Origin: Pseudomonas profundi | Lineage (GTDB): Bacteria > Pseudomonadota > Gammaproteobacteria > Pseudomonadales > Pseudomonadaceae | Direction: 5' to 3' | NCBI RefSeq assembly: GCF_008638305.1 | Contig: NZ_VTPZ01000005.1 | Location: 77,444 to 141,443 of the forward strand | Length of the DNA: 64,000 nucleotides | Part shown: piece after piece, positions 22,019 to 31,375 of the stretch | Position numbering within the stretch: position 1 is the first letter of the stretch | Layout: every line of letters begins with the position of its first letter | Made by a program: the position numbers and the translations under genes | Notes under the pieces: generated by a model | What the model was told of the DNA's origin: nothing | The model's database searches: none | Seen by the model: only the letters and a program-made list of their open reading frames with translations

Positions 22019-22278
22019 TGAGCCTGTTCGACTATTTCCGAGACCGGAAAAAGCCCGCCAAAACGGCGTCGGTCGCGAAAGAGCGTCTACAGATCATCGT
22101 CGCCCATGAACGCGGCCAACGCTCCCAGCCCGATTACCTGCCGCAATTGCAGCAGGAAATCATCGATGTGATCAGCAAGTACGTCCAGATCGACCGGGAT
22201 CAGGTGCATGTCGCGCTGGATAACCAGAACGATTGCTCCATCCTTGAACTGAACGTCACGCTGCCCGAACGGCCCTGA
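22018..22278 (+). CDS. minE: Cell division topological specificity factor MinE
   Basis: An 86-residue protein that stimulates MinD ATPase and makes the Min system oscillate. It has the N-terminal membrane-targeting piece [12 protein letters not shown], the anti-MinCD helix with [14 protein letters not shown] and the C-terminal dimer domain with [13 protein letters not shown]. The start ATG shares its A with the minD TAA, so translation is coupled. Confidence 0.96.
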   Translation: MSLFDYFRDRKKPAKTASVAKERLQIIVAHERGQRSQPDYLPQLQQEIIDVISKYVQIDRDQVHVALDNQNDCSILELNVTLPERP

Positions 22279-22319
22279 CCTGATCGGCGCCCCTGTCCCG
22301 GGGGTGCCATGGAACCCGA

Positions 22320-22955
22320 ATGCCACTTACCGACATCGGCATCCTTCATGAGGATCCGACCTTTCTAATCGTCAACAAGCCCAGCCTGTTGCTTTCCGTC
22401 CCTGGCCGCGCGGAGGACAACAAGGATTGCCTGATCACCCGTCTCCAGGATAATGGCTACCCGGAAGCCCGCATCGTGCACCGTCTCGACTGGGAAACCT
22501 CGGGATTGCTGGTAATCGCCCGAAATCCGGACAGCCACCGCGAGCTGTCGCGGCAGTTTCATGACCGGGAAACCGAAAAGACTTACATCGCCCTGTGCTG
22601 GGGGCAACCTGAAACTGACTCGGGGCATATCGATCTGCCTCTGCGTTATGATCCCCCGAACAAACCGCGACATATCGTCGATCATGAACTGGGGAAATCA
22701 GCGCAGACTTTCTGGCGCGTGCTTGAACGCCTGGGCGATTATTGCCGTGTTGAGCTGACGCCCATTACGGGTCGGTCGCACCAATTGCGGGTGCACATGC
22801 TCGCCATCGGCCATCCCCTGCTTGGCGACAGGCTCTACGCCCAGGCCGACGCGCTTGCAGCCTGTCCACGGCTGGCACTGCATGCGGCCCGTTTGGGATT
22901 GAAACATCCAGAGAGCGGCGAGCGCATGGTGTTCGACACCCCAGCACCCTTCTGA
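22320..22955 (+). CDS. rluA: Pseudouridine synthase RluA
   Basis: A 211-residue RluA-family enzyme with the catalytic Asp57 in RIVHRLDWETSG and family blocks SRQFHDRETEKTYIAL and ITGRSHQLRVHM. RluA of E. coli makes pseudouridine at 23S rRNA 746 and tRNA 32; there is no S4 domain, as expected. Gene order minE-rluA matches PA3245-PA3246, which supports the name. It begins 41 bp past minE on the same strand. Confidence 0.88.
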   Translation: MPLTDIGILHEDPTFLIVNKPSLLLSVPGRAEDNKDCLITRLQDNGYPEARIVHRLDWETSGLLVIARNPDSHRELSRQFHDRETEKTYIALCWGQPETDSGHIDLPLRYDPPNKPRHIVDHELGKSAQTFWRVLERLGDYCRVELTPITGRSHQLRVHMLAIGHPLLGDRLYAQADALAACPRLALHAARLGLKHPESGERMVFDTPAPF

Positions 22956-22997
22956 CCGCCGCAGCCTAAGCAGCAGGATTCTTTACAGGAGTTTTTC

Positions 22998-24293
22998 ATG
23001 CCTCAACCTTCAGTCAATCAAGCCCTTGCAGATTTTATTCAGGCTTCGCCAACTCCCTTCCATGCTACCGGGAACCTGACTCAGCGCTTGCTTGCGAACG
23101 GATACGAGCAGCTGGACGAACGTGATGAATGGGCCCTACAGCCCGCTGGCAAGTACCTGGTCACCCGCAACGGCTCTTCTCTGATTGCATTCCACATGGG
23201 CGCCAGCGGCGCAGTTGATCAAGGCATACGGATGGTCGGTGCCCATACCGACAGCCCTTGCCTGCGCGTCAAACCGCAACCTGAATTGAACCAGCAAGGG
23301 CTCTGGCAACTGGCGATTGAAGTGTATGGAGGCGCCCTGTTGGCGCCCTGGTTTGACCGTGATCTATCCATTGCCGGAAGAGTTACCTTCCGCACCCGCG
23401 AAGGCAAACTCGACAGCCGTCTGATCAATTTTGAACGCCCTATAGCAGTGATACCAAGCCTGGCGATCCACCTCAATCGCGGTGTTAATGATGGCCTGGC
23501 CATCAATGCGCAGACCGATCTGCCGCCGATCCTTGCGATGGCGCTGGAGCCACAGCGCAACTTTCGTGCGCTGCTCGGTGCCCAGCTGGCTCAGGAGCAC
23601 CCCGACTGCCAGGCGGATCAGGTACTCGATTACGAGCTGTCCTTCTTCGACACACAACCACCCTCCACCATCGGCCTGGAAGACGACTTTTTCGCCTCGG
23701 CGCGTCTGGACAACCTGCTGTCCTGCCACGCTGGGCTGCAGGCGTTGCTGGCCAGCAGTGGCCAGCAGCCTTCGCTCCTGATATGTACCGACCATGAAGA
23801 AGTAGGCTCGACCTCGGCCTGCGGCGCTGACGGCCCCTTCCTGGAAGATGTGTTGAGCCGGGTAATACCCGATGCGAGCAAACGCATCCAGGTGATCCAG
23901 CGATCGGTTATGGTCTCGGCAGACAACGCCCACGCCGTGCATCCGAACTTCGCTGACCGTCACGATACCAACCATGGCCCCAGACTCAATGCCGGACCGG
24001 TAATCAAGATCAACAGTAACCAGCGCTACGCAACCAGCAGCGAGACTGCTGCGTTTTTCCGCAATCTGTGTAACGAGGCCGAGGTGCCGGTGCAGAGCTT
24101 TGTGGTGCGTAGCGATATGGGTTGCGGGAGCACTATCGGCCCGATTACCGCCAGCCGGCTCGGCGTACGGACGGTGGATGTGGGCGTCCCCACGTTCGCC
24201 ATGCATTCCATTCGCGAGCTGGCCGGCAGCCGGGATGCGGCGTACCTGACAACAGTGCTGACCCGCTTCTATGATAGCGAACAGCTGATCTAG
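22998..24293 (+). CDS. apeB: M18 family aminopeptidase ApeB
   Basis: A 431-residue zinc aminopeptidase of family M18. The metal and catalytic residues are in [34 protein letters not shown] and the C-terminal [11 protein letters not shown]. The family removes N-terminal Asp/Glu or other residues from peptides in the cytosol. AGGAG lies before the ATG. It follows rluA by 42 bp and probably shares its transcript, as in P. aeruginosa (PA3247). Confidence 0.94.
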   Translation: MPQPSVNQALADFIQASPTPFHATGNLTQRLLANGYEQLDERDEWALQPAGKYLVTRNGSSLIAFHMGASGAVDQGIRMVGAHTDSPCLRVKPQPELNQQGLWQLAIEVYGGALLAPWFDRDLSIAGRVTFRTREGKLDSRLINFERPIAVIPSLAIHLNRGVNDGLAINAQTDLPPILAMALEPQRNFRALLGAQLAQEHPDCQADQVLDYELSFFDTQPPSTIGLEDDFFASARLDNLLSCHAGLQALLASSGQQPSLLICTDHEEVGSTSACGADGPFLEDVLSRVIPDASKRIQVIQRSVMVSADNAHAVHPNFADRHDTNHGPRLNAGPVIKINSNQRYATSSETAAFFRNLCNEAEVPVQSFVVRSDMGCGSTIGPITASRLGVRTVDVGVPTFAMHSIRELAGSRDAAYLTTVLTRFYDSEQLI

Positions 24294-24311
24294 AGCACCC
24301 AACGGGACCAA

Positions 24312-24332
24312 GGCCCGATCAAGGATCGGGCC
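24312..24332. terminator. Bidirectional hairpin between apeB and the quinone reductase
   Basis: GGCCCGATC and GATCGGGCC form a perfect 9-bp stem with a 3-nt loop between convergent stops. The flank lacks a U tract, so efficiency is uncertain. Confidence 0.6.
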
Positions 24333-24338
24333 GATTGC

Positions 24339-25289
24339 TTACTCGTTAACCAGAATGACCTTACCGATTACCTTATCGGATGCCAGTTCGGCGAAGGCCG
24401 CTTCCGCTTCCTCAAAGCTGAACGTTTTCGCCACCAGAGGCTTGAGCTCACCCGTGGCAAACAACGGCCACAGGCGCTGCTCCATACGACTCAACAGCCC
24501 GGCCTTGAAGTCAGCATCTCTGCTACGCAGGGTCGAGCCAATCAATTTGATGCGCTTGGCCAGCACCTTGGCCAGATCCAGGGTTGCCTCGCGGCCGCCC
24601 ATAAGTCCGATCAGCACCCAACGCCCATCCACCGCCAGCAGATCGAGATGATCCTTGGCGTAGTTTGCGCCAACCGGATCCAGTGCCACATTGAATGGCC
24701 CATTCTCCTTGAGGCTGTTGATCCCGTTCTGACGCAACGCGCCACCGCTTGCACCGAGCTCCTGACACGCCTTCAGCTTTTCCTCGCTACCAAGCGTAAC
24801 CCAGCAGGGATTACCCATGGCCTTGCACAACTGGATCGCTGCAGTGCCAACCCCACTGGCACCGGCGTGAATCAGAACCTTCTCGCCTGGCTGAGCGGCG
24901 CCCAGCTCGAAGACGTTTAACCAGGCAGTGCTGAATACCTCCGGTATCGCTGCAGCCTGAGCCCAATCGAACCCGTCAGGCACCGGCAACGCGTGCCGGC
25001 CATCAACAATCACCTCATCAGCCATGCCGCCCCCGGCCAGCAGCGCACAGACCCGGTCGCCTGCTTTCCAGCGACTTTCGCCCTTTACTTCGACCACTTC
25101 GCCCGCGCATTCCAGCCCAAGAATGTCAGTCACACCCGGTGGCGGCGGGTACATCCCGGCCTTCTGCAACAAATCGGCACGATTCAGTCCGGCGGCCTTG
25201 ACGCGGATCCGTATCTGACCATCCGACAGCTCTGCAACGGGCTGTTCACCCCAGGTTAGGGACTTCGCCCCGGCTTGCAATCCTCTCAT
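24339..25289 (-). CDS. NAD(P)H quinone oxidoreductase, MDR family
   Basis: A 316-residue zeta-crystallin-like medium-chain dehydrogenase without the zinc ligands of alcohol dehydrogenases. It has ILGLECAGEVVEV, the nucleotide loop HAGASGVGTAAIQL and the family block GLNRADLLQKAGMYPPPPG. Enzymes of this PIG3/Qor type reduce quinones with NADPH. I start at MRGLQAG (ATG 25289 with GGAG 5 nt upstream). It is divergent from prc, as the PA3256-algO pair of P. aeruginosa. Confidence 0.9.
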   Translation of the reverse strand: MRGLQAGAKSLTWGEQPVAELSDGQIRIRVKAAGLNRADLLQKAGMYPPPPGVTDILGLECAGEVVEVKGESRWKAGDRVCALLAGGGMADEVIVDGRHALPVPDGFDWAQAAAIPEVFSTAWLNVFELGAAQPGEKVLIHAGASGVGTAAIQLCKAMGNPCWVTLGSEEKLKACQELGASGGALRQNGINSLKENGPFNVALDPVGANYAKDHLDLLAVDGRWVLIGLMGGREATLDLAKVLAKRIKLIGSTLRSRDADFKAGLLSRMEQRLWPLFATGELKPLVAKTFSFEEAEAAFAELASDKVIGKVILVNE

Positions 25290-25393
25290 AGTGACTCCAT
25301 AGTGCATTTGTCAACCGTTGAAAAGGGAACCCATGATCCCTTATAAGACCTAACAGCATACTTCCTATCTATCTCTCCGGACACGATACCTAC

Positions 25394-27502
25394 ATGAGAC
25401 TCCCTCCATCCCTGCGCAATACCTGCCTGGTTGCACTGCTGACCCTCGGCGGCGGTGTATACGCGGCCGAGAAACTCCCGGTTCTTGACGTGGAGAGCCT
25501 GCAATCCACACGCGAGCAACGCATCGCCAGCCTGAACACGGTCGAGCTGCTCCGTCGCCATCATTACAACAAGATCGAGCTTGATGATGCACTGTCCAGC
25601 GAGATATTCGACACCTATCTGAAGCAGCTTGATCCGCAACGCAGCCTGTTTACTGCGAAGGATATTCAGGAGTTCGAAAAGCATCGACTGAATCTCGACG
25701 ACCTCCTCCTCAGCGGTGATCTGAGCGTTGGCTTTGATATCCACCGTACGCAAATCCAGCGCGCCAACGAGCGCGTGATTTACGCTTTGAGCCTGCTACA
25801 CCAAGGACTTGAAGACATGGATTTCGAGAGCGACCAGCAGATCCGTCTGGACCGCGAGGATGCCGATTGGGTCGCTGACCGGGATGCGCTCGAGGAGCTC
25901 TGGTACCGCCAGCTCAAGGATGAAGTTCTTCGACTGAAACTCGCAGGACGCGACACCGACGCTATCGCAGAGCTGCTCGAAAAGCGCTACAAGAGTCAGC
26001 AGACCCGGCTGTCTCAAACCCGTAGCGAAGATATCTTCCAGAATTACATCAACGCATTCGCCCAGGTGTTCGATCCGCACACGCAGTACATGTCGCCCGA
26101 GAATGCCGAAAACTTCGATATCAATATGAGTCTGTCACTGGAAGGGATCGGTGCTGTTCTGCAAAGTGATGACGAATTCACCAAGATCGTTCGGCTGGTG
26201 CCGGCCGGCCCTGCCGAGAAGAGCAAACAACTTGCACCTGCCGACCGGATCGTCGGCGTCGCCCAGGAAAAAGGCGAAATGATCGATGTGGTGGGATGGC
26301 GTCTGGACGAGGTAGTCAAACTGATCCGTGGACCGAAAGGCTCCAGCATCACGCTTGAAGTGATACCGGCAAGCAATCCGACCACCGATCTCACCAGTCG
26401 CCAGGTCAAGCTAACCCGCGAAGCCGTGAAGCTGGAAGACCAGGCAGCCAATGCGGAGGTGCTGGACGTTCGTGAAGGCAGCAAGGACTACCGCATCGGT
26501 GTCATCGAAGTCCCCGGCTTCTATATCGATTTCAAAGCCTACCGCCGTGGCGATCCGGATTACCGCAGCACCACCCGGGACGTCCGCAGACTGCTGGGCG
26601 AGCTCGAGGAACAAAAGGTCGATGGCATCGTGCTGGATCTTCGCAACAATGGCGGTGGGTCCCTGCAGGAGGCCACCGAACTGACCGGGCTGTTTATTGA
26701 TCAGGGACCGACCGTGCTGGTGCGCGATGCGCAGGGACAGGTACAGGTTCTGGATGACCCGGAAACCGGCTCGACCTATACCGGCCCACTAGCGGTGATG
26801 GTTAACCGGTTGTCTGCATCAGCTTCCGAAATTTTTGCAGGTGCCATGCAGGATTACGGTCGTGCCGTGGTGATCGGTGAACCGACCTTTGGCAAGGGCA
26901 CGGTGCAATCCATTCAGCCGCTTAATCACGGCGAACTAAAGCTTACGCTCGCCAAGTTCTATCGTGTTTCGGGTCAGAGTACACAAAACCGCGGTGTCAT
27001 CCCTGATATCCAGTTTCCCTCGCTGATGGAAACCGCGGAGATTGGCGAAAGCAACCTGCCCCGCGCACTGCCCTGGGATACCATCCCCCCGGCTCGCTAC
27101 CGTATGGCTGGTCAACTTACGCCACTGCTTGAACCCTTGAACGAGCAACATCAGAAGCGTGCGGCAAAAGATCCCGATTTCGCCTACACCATGGCGCGTG
27201 TCGAGCTGAATCGCACGATGAAGGAACAGCAGTTCCTGCCCCTGAATGAAACCAAGCGACGCGAGCAGAAGGACAAGTTCGAGAAACAACTGCTTGAGCT
27301 GGAAAACAAACGGCGGGCGGCGCGTGGAGAAGAATTGATCACCTCTCTCGAAGAAGATGATCCGCTGCTTGAACAGGGTATTTCTGCGCTGACCGCAGAG
27401 CAGGACGAAGAAGACGATGAGACCGACCCTTTCCTCGCCGAAACAGGTCACATTCTGATCGACTTGCTACGTCTTCGCGAACAGGTCGCAGCCGCGAGCT
27501 GA
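25394..27502 (+). CDS. prc: Periplasmic tail-specific protease Prc (AlgO)
   Basis: A 702-residue S41 protease. A signal peptide (MRLPPSLRNTCLVALLTL...YAA) is followed by an N-terminal helical domain, a PDZ domain (about 240-340) and the protease core with the nucleophile Ser476 in RLSASASEIFAG and Lys501 in TFGKGTVQ. Prc trims C-termini of periplasmic proteins; in P. aeruginosa this protein (AlgO) helps degrade MucA and so affects alginate control. An acidic C-terminal part with EEDDETDPF closes it. The ribosome site is weak. A strong terminator follows. Confidence 0.95.
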   Translation: MRLPPSLRNTCLVALLTLGGGVYAAEKLPVLDVESLQSTREQRIASLNTVELLRRHHYNKIELDDALSSEIFDTYLKQLDPQRSLFTAKDIQEFEKHRLNLDDLLLSGDLSVGFDIHRTQIQRANERVIYALSLLHQGLEDMDFESDQQIRLDREDADWVADRDALEELWYRQLKDEVLRLKLAGRDTDAIAELLEKRYKSQQTRLSQTRSEDIFQNYINAFAQVFDPHTQYMSPENAENFDINMSLSLEGIGAVLQSDDEFTKIVRLVPAGPAEKSKQLAPADRIVGVAQEKGEMIDVVGWRLDEVVKLIRGPKGSSITLEVIPASNPTTDLTSRQVKLTREAVKLEDQAANAEVLDVREGSKDYRIGVIEVPGFYIDFKAYRRGDPDYRSTTRDVRRLLGELEEQKVDGIVLDLRNNGGGSLQEATELTGLFIDQGPTVLVRDAQGQVQVLDDPETGSTYTGPLAVMVNRLSASASEIFAGAMQDYGRAVVIGEPTFGKGTVQSIQPLNHGELKLTLAKFYRVSGQSTQNRGVIPDIQFPSLMETAEIGESNLPRALPWDTIPPARYRMAGQLTPLLEPLNEQHQKRAAKDPDFAYTMARVELNRTMKEQQFLPLNETKRREQKDKFEKQLLELENKRRAARGEELITSLEEDDPLLEQGISALTAEQDEEDDETDPFLAETGHILIDLLRLREQVAAAS

Positions 27503-27530
27503 TATAACAACTGCAACACACGCAACCTGA

Positions 27531-27565
27531 CCGCCAGCGACTCCCCAGGGTCGCTGGCGGTTTTG
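27531..27565 (+). terminator. Rho-independent terminator of prc
   Basis: CCGCCAGCGAC and GTCGCTGGCGG pair perfectly (11 bp) around an 8-nt loop and are followed by TTTTG, 28 nt past the prc stop. Confidence 0.88.
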
Positions 27566-27589
27566 CATTAGCTGTCAGAAACCTTGCAA

Positions 27590-27790
27590 CCCTTTGTTGG
27601 GCTTATACGCCAGAGGCAGCTGCCGCGAGCCGGCAGGGCCGCGCCGACACGCTGCAAGTACGTCCCTGTAAGCTCGCCGGCTGTAAGGCTGGAGCAAGTG
27701 TTGAAAACAGGGATGTCACCAAGCCCCAGGGACGGGTTCACGGCGTCTTGCGTAAGACTGGCAGGCGGTGGGCGATCTGCTCCGACCTTC
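27590..27790. repeat. Probable dispersed intergenic repeat
   Basis: The stretch contains inverted pieces (ACGTCCCTGT near 27659 against ACAGGGATGT near 27705, and CAGGGACG near 27728) and wording such as CAAGTGTTGAAAACAGGGATG and ACGCTGCAAGTACGTCCC that I recall from dispersed intergenic repeats of pseudomonads and Halomonas. There is no second copy in this window, so this rests on memory of the family and on the internal symmetry. An open frame of 69 codons inside it is not a gene in my view. Confidence 0.4.
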
Positions 27791-27969
27791 TGAAACAGGA
27801 CGCGACCTGACCGACTACTGATTAGATTGAATCCAGGTTTGACTGAGCTCGAGCCCCTGTGTCTTAGCGTTCAACCCTTCTCCGATTTCATGTGGATACC
27901 TGGCGTTTCGGCTCACAGATATAGCTGGTTCCTCCACCCTCGATTCAGGGTTATGGGAAACGTGACGGG

Positions 27970-28099
27970 TTACCCACATATTCTGTGGATAAGTCTGTGA
28001 ACAAGGTATGGGAAACTGTGGCAAACGCCCGTTTAAACTAGGCTCAGGTCGAAATGAGTGAATTTTGATCAAACAAAAAGCTTTATAAATCAGTGATTT
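27970..28099. other. DnaA-box cluster A beside an AT-rich stretch
   Basis: A perfect DnaA box TTATCCACA lies on the minus strand at 27984-27992, facing a one-mismatch box TTACCCACA at 27970-27978; weaker boxes lie at 27996-28004 and 28017-28025. A 40-bp AT-rich stretch follows with TGATCAAA (28066-28073) and CAGTGATTT (28091-28099). The rest of the 610-bp gap between prc and the FKBP gene holds only the repeat above and a terminator. Cluster B, 2.4 kb away, has the same parts. Confidence 0.5.
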
Positions 28100-28177
28100 A
28101 CAGTTCGTCTGGAAACAGGAGATTGGGAGGGAAACGTGCTTGAGTGTTACGGAGGAATGTGCATAACGGTAACAACC

Positions 28178-28207
28178 CAAGCCCCGATACGTCTGCGCTG
28201 GGGCTTG
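28178..28207 (-). terminator. Terminator of the FKBP lipoprotein gene
   Basis: CAAGCCCC and GGGGCTTG flank a 14-nt loop 18 bp past the minus-strand stop at 28225; the following GGTTGTT is a poor U tract. Confidence 0.6.
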
Positions 28208-28224
28208 GAAGTGTTACTTTGATA

Positions 28225-28980
28225 TTACTCGGCGGGAGCCGTTTCGTTGGCTTGAGTTTCGCCGTCGGATTCCGCACCGGCTTCGTCAATGCCCAGCAGT
28301 TCCATCTCGAACACCAGAATCGAGTTCGGAGGAATGACCGGGCTCGGGCTACGCTCGCCATATGCCAGATCGCTCGGAATGGTCACACGCCATTTATCAC
28401 CCACGCGCATCATCTGCAGCGCTTCCACCCAACCAGGAATCACACCGCTCACAGGCAGATCGACTGGTTCGCCACGGCTGATGGAGCTATCGAATACCGT
28501 GCCATCGAGTAATTTGCCTTCGTAGTGCACCGATACCGTATCGGTTGCGTCAGGCTGAGGGGCATCCTCCGGACCAGACTCGAGAACCTCGTATTGCAGG
28601 CCAGACTCGGTAGTAGTGACCTCGTCCTTTTCAGCGTTCTCGGCAAGATACTCTTCGTTGGCTTCGCGCGTTTCGGAAACCAGGGCGGTAGCCCGCTCTT
28701 CAGCGCGGCTCTGCAGCTCCGTGAAAGCGGCCCGAAGTTCTTCTTCGCCAACGCGAGGTGGTTGTTTGGAGAGAGCGTCCTGCATACCCAGGGCAAGCGC
28801 ATTGGGATCAATGTCGTCGAGACCGTCCTGCAACAGGCTCTCGCCCATGTTCAGGCCGATACCATAGGACGCTTGCTGAATTGGGGTACTGATGTCGACT
28901 TCCGTTTCCTTGTCGCCGCCACAACCAACAAGAGTGAGAATACTCAGGGCAACACCTGCTGCCAGCAGATTACGCTTCAT
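28225..28980 (-). CDS. FKBP-type peptidyl-prolyl isomerase lipoprotein
   Basis: A 251-residue MIP/FkpA-like protein. The signal peptide ends in the lipobox LVGC, a helical dimer domain (about 40-125) follows and the FKBP domain (about 130-235) carries VSVHYEGKLLDGTVFDSS, VIPGWVEALQMM and IPSDLAYGE. It should act as a periplasmic, membrane-anchored foldase. The acidic tail (ETQANETAPAE) is unusual but harmless. The ATG at 28980 has GAGG upstream. It matches PA3262 by position, close to rdgC. Confidence 0.92.
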   Translation of the reverse strand: MKRNLLAAGVALSILTLVGCGGDKETEVDISTPIQQASYGIGLNMGESLLQDGLDDIDPNALALGMQDALSKQPPRVGEEELRAAFTELQSRAEERATALVSETREANEEYLAENAEKDEVTTTESGLQYEVLESGPEDAPQPDATDTVSVHYEGKLLDGTVFDSSISRGEPVDLPVSGVIPGWVEALQMMRVGDKWRVTIPSDLAYGERSPSPVIPPNSILVFEMELLGIDEAGAESDGETQANETAPAE

Positions 28981-29126
28981 GCTTACCTCAATTGACAAGC
29001 CCCATAGGGCGGAAATAAAGCAGGAAGCTTAACAGGGGAATACAACCCAATCTACCAGCTGGCTGGCAAAGTTTGAGCAAAGAGGAAGGTAATATTGAAC
29101 GGATATAACAAGGGGGAGGTAAAAAA

Positions 29127-29203
29127 TGGCGCAGCGGACGGGACTCGAACCCGCGACCCCCGGCGTGACAGGCCGGTATTCTAACCAACTGAACTACCGC
29201 TGC
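29127..29203 (-). tRNA. tRNA-Asp (GTC)
   Basis: A 77-nt tRNA with acceptor GCAGCGG/CCGCTGC, anticodon loop CTGTCAC (GTC), T loop TTCGAGT and encoded CCA. It is 13 nt past tRNA-Val and shares its transcript. Confidence 0.97.
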
Positions 29204-29216
29204 GCGTAACCTCGAG

Positions 29217-29292
29217 TGGTGGGTGATGACGGGATCGAACCGCCGACCCTCTGCTTGTAAGGCAGATGCTCTCCCAGCTGAGCTAATCACCC
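29217..29292 (-). tRNA. tRNA-Val (TAC)
   Basis: A 76-nt tRNA with acceptor GGGTGAT/ATCACCC, anticodon loop CTTACAA (TAC) and encoded CCA. It is first in the tRNA-Val-tRNA-Asp unit driven from 29315-29343. Confidence 0.97.
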
Positions 29293-29314
29293 GTTTGCTC
29301 TCGAAGTGGGGCGC

Positions 29315-29343
29315 ATTCTAGGCAGGTTTTTATCTTCTGGCAA
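29315..29343 (-). promoter_or_regulatory. Sigma-70 promoter of tRNA-Val/tRNA-Asp
   Basis: On the minus strand TTGCCA (29338-29343) and TAGAAT (29315-29320) are spaced by exactly 17 bp and followed by a GC-rich discriminator (GCGCCCC). The tRNA starts 22 nt past the -10. Confidence 0.8.
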
Positions 29344-29500
29344 CACCTTTTTCGAAAATAAATTCACTCTTTTTCAATATCTTACTCGCAGCCCCCGAGA
29401 AGACTGGTCGCCAGCCGCGCTGTCAGGCAATATTGCCCGGCTTCGTGCCCCGGTGCATATGCCCCGTCGGCCAAACGTACAGGTAATCAAGGACTGCATA

Positions 29501-30418
29501 ATGTGGTTTCGTAATCTTCTTCTCTACCGCTTCAGCCAGAATATTCCCTTTGGCGAAGCCGAATTACTGACGGCGCTTGAACAGCGCCCCGCTCGTCCCT
29601 GCGCCAGTCAGGAGACGCACACGCTAGGTTGGACCACTCCCTTCGGCAGACACTCCGAGAACCTTCTACAAGTCGCAGAGGGCTACTGGTTGATCGCCAT
29701 GCGCAAGGAAGAGCGCATTTTGCCAGGCAGCGTCGTCAAGGATGCGCTGGCAGAGAAGGTTGAGGAGATCGAAGCACGAGACGCGCGCAAAATCTACAAG
29801 AAGGAGCGCGACACGCTGAAGGACGAGATTGTCATGTCGTTGCTTCCCCGCGCCTTCACCCGTACCCAGACTACGCTTGCCTGCATTGCACCTGCCGAGG
29901 GCTGGATTGCAGTCGATAGTTCGAGTAGCAAGCGCGCCGAGGACCTGCTCAGTCTGCTGCGTGAGTGCACCGGAAGCCTTCCCGTACGACCCATGAACGT
30001 GAAGATGGCCCCTGCCGCGGCCATGACCGACTGGGTGAAGAACGGCGAAGCGCCTGAAGGGTTGGTAGTACTTGATGAATGCGAGTTGCGCGACACCGGC
30101 GAAGACGGTGGCGTGATTCGCTGCAAGCGCCAGGATCTGGCGAGCGACGAAATTCAACAGCACCTCACCGTTGGCAAGCAAGTCAGCCAGCTGACCATGG
30201 CCTGGCATGACAAGCTCGTCCTGACGCTTGATGACAAGCTGACGGTGAAACGCCTGCGTTTCGAAGAATTGTTACGGGATGAAGTAGACGACCAGGGCGG
30301 AGATGATATGGCTAGTCAGCTGGACGCTACGTTCATCATCATGTCGAAAACGCTCAGCGAACTGATACCGGCGCTGACAACGGCGCTGGGCGGCGAAGAT
30401 ATTCCACAGGGAATCTGA
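29501..30418 (+). CDS. rdgC: Recombination-associated protein RdgC
   Basis: A 305-residue ring-forming DNA-binding protein that limits RecA filament use. It begins [11 protein letters not shown] and has the conserved SWxxP-equivalent segment [32 protein letters not shown], and [23 protein letters not shown] start at the ATG at 29501 (AAGGA upstream); the open frame further upstream is not protein-like. A long DnaA-box hairpin follows the stop immediately. Confidence 0.96.
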   Translation: MWFRNLLLYRFSQNIPFGEAELLTALEQRPARPCASQETHTLGWTTPFGRHSENLLQVAEGYWLIAMRKEERILPGSVVKDALAEKVEEIEARDARKIYKKERDTLKDEIVMSLLPRAFTRTQTTLACIAPAEGWIAVDSSSSKRAEDLLSLLRECTGSLPVRPMNVKMAPAAAMTDWVKNGEAPEGLVVLDECELRDTGEDGGVIRCKRQDLASDEIQQHLTVGKQVSQLTMAWHDKLVLTLDDKLTVKRLRFEELLRDEVDDQGGDDMASQLDATFIIMSKTLSELIPALTTALGGEDIPQGI

Positions 30419-30425
30419 ACAGAAA

Positions 30426-30464
30426 AGCTATCCACAGATTCTGTGGACAACTCTGTGGGTAGCT
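30426..30464. other. DnaA-box hairpin (cluster B) after rdgC
   Basis: Two 13-base arms (AGCTATCCACAGA and TCTGTGGGTAGCT) pair with one wobble around a loop that itself holds TGTGGACAA. So three near-consensus DnaA boxes lie here (30428-30436, 30442-30450, 30454-30462). The hairpin begins 8 bp past the rdgC stop and may also act as its terminator, although no U tract follows. Confidence 0.55.
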
Positions 30465-30724
30465 TCTCAATAACCCTTCCCAATGCACAGAAGGCGGGAG
30501 ACCGAGTTAGAATGATCAAAAATTAACCAGTGATTTTATTCATTAAAATCAACAAGTTACAAATATCAAGTCAATTTACTACCGTTATAAGTCTTTTCCT
30601 GTCTATAACTCCGACTCATTATCCCGCTGTGCACAATGTCAACCCTCACGCATCAGAAAAAGCGCTGAAATGCCGGCCTGGGTGCCTACCTGCCTGGGCA
30701 GACCATTCCAACATGTCGCCACCA
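30465..30724. other. AT-rich intergenic stretch beside cluster B
   Basis: Between the DnaA-box hairpin and the convergent lipoprotein gene, 30510-30610 is strongly AT-rich and contains TGATCAAA (30513-30520) and CAGTGATTT (30528-30536), the same two words found next to cluster A. I see no gene here. Confidence 0.45.
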
Positions 30725-31342
30725 TCACCGGCGATTATGTTCCAGCCAGCGCGCGGCATCCTTGGCGGCCGCGCTGCGAGGATAGGTCTTGACCACGTAG
30801 CGTAAACGGGACTCGCCCGTCTCGAGGTCATTCGCCTCTATCGCATTCTGCGCCAACTGATATTCCGCCCGCGCCATCCCTTCATGCAGTTGTTCCAGCC
30901 GTGGAGCAATCTCATGGCGATAGGGTGACTCGGGGTAAGCCCGTACGAAACGCGCCATATGATTATGTGCCTGGCGGCCCAGTGCCAAGCGTTGTTGCGC
31001 ATCCCCTGCGGAGGACTCGAATCGCACAAAGTCGGTTAACGCGAGTAGATAGGCGGAATAATCCGGAAACGGCGGATCGACATGCCGCGAGTCATAGTCG
31101 CTCAACAAGTGTTTCACAGCGTCCAGATCGCCTTGTTGCAAACAAAGAAAGGCTGTCTCCTGCTCCAGTGCAGGCTCCTTGACGTCGACCACCTGGCGAG
31201 CAAGCGCCATGCTGCAGCGCCCCATGCTCAGCTTCGCTCTGGCGTCGGCAATTGCTTCGGCGCGCTGGCTATCTTTCTGGCTCATGCTCGAGCAACCCGT
31301 CAGAGTAGCCAGCAGTAACACCATCATGAATTTACGACTCAC
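30725..31342 (-). CDS. Repeat-type lipoprotein at the end of the type II secretion operon
   Basis: A 205-residue lipoprotein: signal peptide MSRKFMMVLLLATLTGCSS with lipobox LTGC, then helical TPR-like segments (FVRAYPESPYRHEIAP, LRYVVKTYPRSAAAKDAARWL) resembling BamD-type proteins. It begins 33 nt past gspN on the same strand, so it is likely the last gene of the operon. In that place it could be a secretin pilotin or an assembly lipoprotein; the sequence does not prove either. Confidence 0.75.
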   Translation of the reverse strand: MSRKFMMVLLLATLTGCSSMSQKDSQRAEAIADARAKLSMGRCSMALARQVVDVKEPALEQETAFLCLQQGDLDAVKHLLSDYDSRHVDPPFPDYSAYLLALTDFVRFESSAGDAQQRLALGRQAHNHMARFVRAYPESPYRHEIAPRLEQLHEGMARAEYQLAQNAIEANDLETGESRLRYVVKTYPRSAAAKDAARWLEHNRR

Positions 31343-31375
31343 TATATTTACTCCTCGGATTAACGCGAATATTCG

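Noticed and set aside
27970-28100. Main replication origin
   Set aside because: No dnaA, dnaN, rpmH or gyrB nearby and few boxes; kept only as a DnaA-binding candidate.
27815-28180. 121-codon minus-strand open frame
   Set aside because: Covers DnaA cluster A, composition unlike protein, no ribosome site.
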